A program made the position numbers and the translations under genes. From the NCBI GenBank assembly GCA_947627395.1, contig CANQVW010000024.1:1-15303 (forward strand): a stretch of DNA of 15,303 nucleotides, written 5' to 3'. Shown in pieces: positions 13,114-15,303 of the stretch (positions are counted from its first letter, which is position 1; each line of letters starts with the position of its first letter). Source of the DNA: an uncultured Bacilli bacterium. Lineage in GTDB: Bacteria > Bacillota_I > Bacilli_A > ML615J-28 > CAG-698. The notes under the pieces were generated by a model. That model was not told the DNA's origin, made no database searches, and worked only from the letters and a program-made list of their open reading frames with translations.

Positions 13114-14298
13114 ATGCAAGAAGAAAAAAAGAAAACAATAGCGATTATTGGCGGTGGAGCCTCTGGTTTGCTATGTAGTATTCTCATAAAAAAAGCATTA
13201 AAAGATGTTTCTGTCGTTGTTTTTGAGCGTCAAGCAAGGATTGGTAAAAAAATTTTACAAACAGGAAATGGAAAATGTAACCTCTCAAACCAAAATATCC
13301 ATTGGAATTGTTATAACACTTGGGGTGTGGATGGTGTTTTGCAACAATTTTCTTTCAAAGAATTTTCTGAGGTCTTCAGTGATTTGGGTGTTTGGTTAAC
13401 TACGGATTCTGAAGGACGCATTTATCCTTATTCTTACCGTGCACAAACCGTATTAGATGCTCTTGTAAGAGAAATCGAAGAGCTAGGAATTGAAGTGATT
13501 ACAGATATCACCATCTCTGAGATCAAAGCACTCGACGATTTTTCTATTTATGCAACAGATTTTCGCTTGTATCATGCTGACTATGTCATCATGGCAACAG
13601 GAGGCTTGGCTGGAATTGGTGCAAGTCCATCGCAAGAAAGTTATGACATTTTAAAAAGTTTAGGACATTCCATTTTACCACTTTCTTCTGGATTATGCGC
13701 TCTTAAAACAAAAGAAAAAACAAAATCCATTAGTGGGCTTAGAATGAAGGTAAAAGCATCTATATGGGCGGGAGAGCATCAAGAAACTTCATCTGGAGAA
13801 GTCCTTTTTAAAGAGGATGGTCTTTCAGGAATTGTTATTTTTGATTTATCTCGTTTTTATCAAAAAAAGAAACATTGTACCATTGAATTAGATTTCTTCC
13901 CAACCTATACTGTTGAAGAAATTGAACAAAAACTCTCTTTAAGACCGTTAAAGGAAGCATTGTTGGGATGCTTACCTAAAATGCTTGTTCAAGATGTGCT
14001 CTCAAGATTAAAGGGAAATACCCTTAAAGAAGTCAGTTCCTTATTAAAACATTATACGTATACCATTGTAGATTCTTATGGATTTCTCCATGCACAAATT
14101 ACTTTAGGAGGAGTTCCATTGGAAGAAGTAAATCCTTTTACATTAGAATCCTTATATGTTCCCAAAATGTATATTATTGGTGAAGCACTCGATGTAGATG
14201 GAAAATGTGGCGGATATAACTTGCATTTTGCATGGGCAAGCGCCTATGTAGCAGGAAAAAATATCGTTGAAAAAATTAAGAAAGGTGAAAAAAGATGA
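13114..14298 (+). CDS. HI0933-family FAD-dependent oxidoreductase (YhiN/BaiN-like)
   Basis: The protein has about 394 residues. It opens with the FAD-binding dinucleotide motif IAIIGGGASGLLCS, then an acidic strand end (VVVFERQARIGKKIL). The family hallmark GNGKCNLSNQN follows, with YPYSYRAQTVLDAL and a second nucleotide-binding segment, VIMATGGLAGIGASPS. The C-terminal signature is GEALDVDGKCGGYNLHFAWASAYVAG. Members include B. subtilis YtfP and the BaiN protein named in bile-acid genes, but most have no proven substrate, so the specific function is open. I chose ATG 13114 because GGTGA sits 5 nt before it and the -10 ends at 13095; the frame also has ATGs at 13045 and 13102. The stop overlaps the pgsA start (ATGA). 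Confidence 0.9.
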   Translation: MQEEKKKTIAIIGGGASGLLCSILIKKALKDVSVVVFERQARIGKKILQTGNGKCNLSNQNIHWNCYNTWGVDGVLQQFSFKEFSEVFSDLGVWLTTDSEGRIYPYSYRAQTVLDALVREIEELGIEVITDITISEIKALDDFSIYATDFRLYHADYVIMATGGLAGIGASPSQESYDILKSLGHSILPLSSGLCALKTKEKTKSISGLRMKVKASIWAGEHQETSSGEVLFKEDGLSGIVIFDLSRFYQKKKHCTIELDFFPTYTVEEIEQKLSLRPLKEALLGCLPKMLVQDVLSRLKGNTLKEVSSLLKHYTYTIVDSYGFLHAQITLGGVPLEEVNPFTLESLYVPKMYIIGEALDVDGKCGGYNLHFAWASAYVAGKNIVEKIKKGEKR

Positions 14299-14927
14299 AT
14301 CTACCAAACAAACTAACATTAACTAGAATTTTGATGATTCCACTCATTATCATCATTCCTTTACTTGCGAAAATATCTCCAGAAACCAATTTTTTAGCAA
14401 AAGATATTGTGATTTCTGGTGTTATTGAAAGTGGAAGATTTCACGTTACCTGGGCAAATTTCATTGTATTGATTGTGTTCGGCCTAGCTTCCATTACCGA
14501 TGCACTCGATGGACATATTGCAAGAAAGAGAAATTTAATTACTGATTTTGGAAAATTTGCTGACCCGTTAGCCGATAAATTGTTAATCTGTGCTTCCATG
14601 CTTGTTTTAATGGAAGAAAACAGATTATGGGGATGGGTTGTAGCTATTATACTTGCAAGAGAATTTGCTGTTACGGGACTTCGCTCCATTGCGGCAGCTA
14701 AAGGTCATGTCATTGCGGCAAGTATGTGGGGAAAATCTAAAACAGTTTCCCAAATGATTATGATTGTCATATTATTACTTCATAATTGGCCACTTTCTAT
14801 TTTCTATATTCATTTTGATGTCTACATTCCAACAGATATTATTGCAATTGTAATCGCAACATTATTAACCATCATTTCTGGTGTGGATTATTTTGTGAAA
14901 AACAAAGAATTACTAAAAGATATGTAG
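14295..14927 (+). CDS. pgsA: CDP-diacylglycerol-glycerol-3-phosphate phosphatidyltransferase
   Basis: PgsA makes phosphatidylglycerophosphate from CDP-diacylglycerol and glycerol-3-phosphate, the first step to phosphatidylglycerol. The 210-residue membrane protein shows NLPNKLTLTRILMIP at the start. The CDP-alcohol phosphatidyltransferase motif is D-x2-D-G-x2-A-R-x8-G-x3-D-x3-D, with Asp69, Asp72, Gly73, Ala76, Arg77, Gly86, Asp90 and Asp94. Several helices follow (103-190). A longer segment of about 30 residues lies between the first and second helices, with PETNF and ESGRFH. It is coupled to the flavoprotein gene by an ATGA overlap and its stop forms part of the recA ribosome-binding site, so all three are likely one operon. 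Confidence 0.95.
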   Translation: MNLPNKLTLTRILMIPLIIIIPLLAKISPETNFLAKDIVISGVIESGRFHVTWANFIVLIVFGLASITDALDGHIARKRNLITDFGKFADPLADKLLICASMLVLMEENRLWGWVVAIILAREFAVTGLRSIAAAKGHVIAASMWGKSKTVSQMIMIVILLLHNWPLSIFYIHFDVYIPTDIIAIVIATLLTIISGVDYFVKNKELLKDM

Positions 14928-14937
14928 GAGAATTATT

Positions 14938-15303
14938 ATGGCAGATGAAAAAATAAAAGCATTAGAAGATGCCTTCAAACAAATTGAAAAACAATTTGGT
15001 AAAGGTTCCATTATGAAATTAGGCGAAAAGGTCTATGAACATATGGAAGTCATTCCAACAGGGTCCATTTCTTTAGATATTGCCCTAGGTGTTGGAGGAT
15101 ATCCTAAAGGTAGAATCATCGAAATTTATGGTCCTGAAAGCAGTGGTAAAACCATCTTCGCTTTACACGGCATTGCCCAAGCACAAAAACAAGGAGGCTT
15201 TGCTGCCTTCATCGATGCTGAACATGCACTAGATCCAAAATATGCAAAAGCTTTAGGCGTCGATATTGATAATTTAATTTTGTCACAACCAGATACGGGT
15301 GAA
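14938..15303 (+). CDS. recA: Recombinase RecA (5' part only, cut by the window end)
   Basis: RecA forms the strand-exchange filament on single-stranded DNA and acts as co-protease for LexA. The visible 122 residues start MADEKIKALEDAFKQIEKQF and include GSIMKLGE, the Walker A loop GPESSGKT at 65-72 and FIDAEHALDPKYAKALGVD. The residues after Walker A are IFALH, where most RecAs have TLxLH or TxxLH. The Shine-Dalgarno AGGAG overlaps the pgsA stop codon, only 10 nt upstream, so expression is tied to pgsA. No LexA-type box (GAAC-N4-GTTC) lies in the last 130 nt. cinA, which separates pgsA from recA in Bacillus, is missing. The gene continues beyond 15303. Confidence 0.97.
   Translation, partial: MADEKIKALEDAFKQIEKQFGKGSIMKLGEKVYEHMEVIPTGSISLDIALGVGGYPKGRIIEIYGPESSGKTIFALHGIAQAQKQGGFAAFIDAEHALDPKYAKALGVDIDNLILSQPDTGE

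Noticed and set aside
12891..13138. Overlapping plus and minus open frames around the end of the 91-residue ORF
   Set aside because: The translations are lysine- and phenylalanine-rich low-complexity sequence from AT-rich DNA, and there are no start signals.

Overview
This window is from a low-GC, endospore-forming member of the Bacillota. The DNA is very AT-rich. All 18 complete or nearly complete genes but one lie on the plus strand. UGA is used as a stop codon, so the standard bacterial code applies and mycoplasmas are excluded. A SpoIIR homologue and a Gpr spore protease place it in a sporulating lineage. Gene order resembles Bacillus, but many linking genes are missing, which fits a gut Erysipelotrichia-like or related Bacilli genome. 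That placement is an inference. I see no transposase, CRISPR array, tRNA or rRNA.

Layout. (1) Positions 3-101 hold the unrecognised tail of a gene, followed by a strong terminator. (2) Positions 367-4830 correspond to the Bacillus prmC-spoIIR-ywlB-ywlC-rpiB-upp neighbourhood: prmC, a novel membrane protein, tsaC/ywlC, spoIIR behind a candidate sigma-F promoter, a ywlB-like GNAT protein, rpiB and upp. (3) Positions 4935-8765 hold comEA, comEC and holA. (4) Positions 8830-10869 hold a two-gene unit, a DUF3737 beta-helix protein and a MalY/PatB C-S lyase, inserted between holA and rpsT. (5) Positions 10973-12999 hold rpsT (minus strand) divergent from gpr, then two small coupled ORFs at the positions of spoIIP and yqxA. 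(6) Positions 13114-15303 hold an HI0933-family flavoprotein, pgsA and the start of recA.

Working together. The first block combines translation support (PrmC, TsaC), nucleotide and pentose salvage (Upp, RpiB) and forespore-to-mother-cell signalling (SpoIIR). ComEA and ComEC form the DNA-uptake path. HolA and RecA serve replication and recombination, and Gpr degrades SASPs at germination.

Most of the window is conserved core genome and I see no obvious new defence or mobile system. The points most worth a second look are: the 78-aa ORF where spoIIP should be; the gpr upstream region, where an 11-bp inverted repeat overlaps a sigma-F-like -10; the palindrome over the DUF3737-patB promoter; the regular 19-21-residue rungs of the DUF3737 protein; and the unrecognised single-pass membrane protein between prmC and tsaC.
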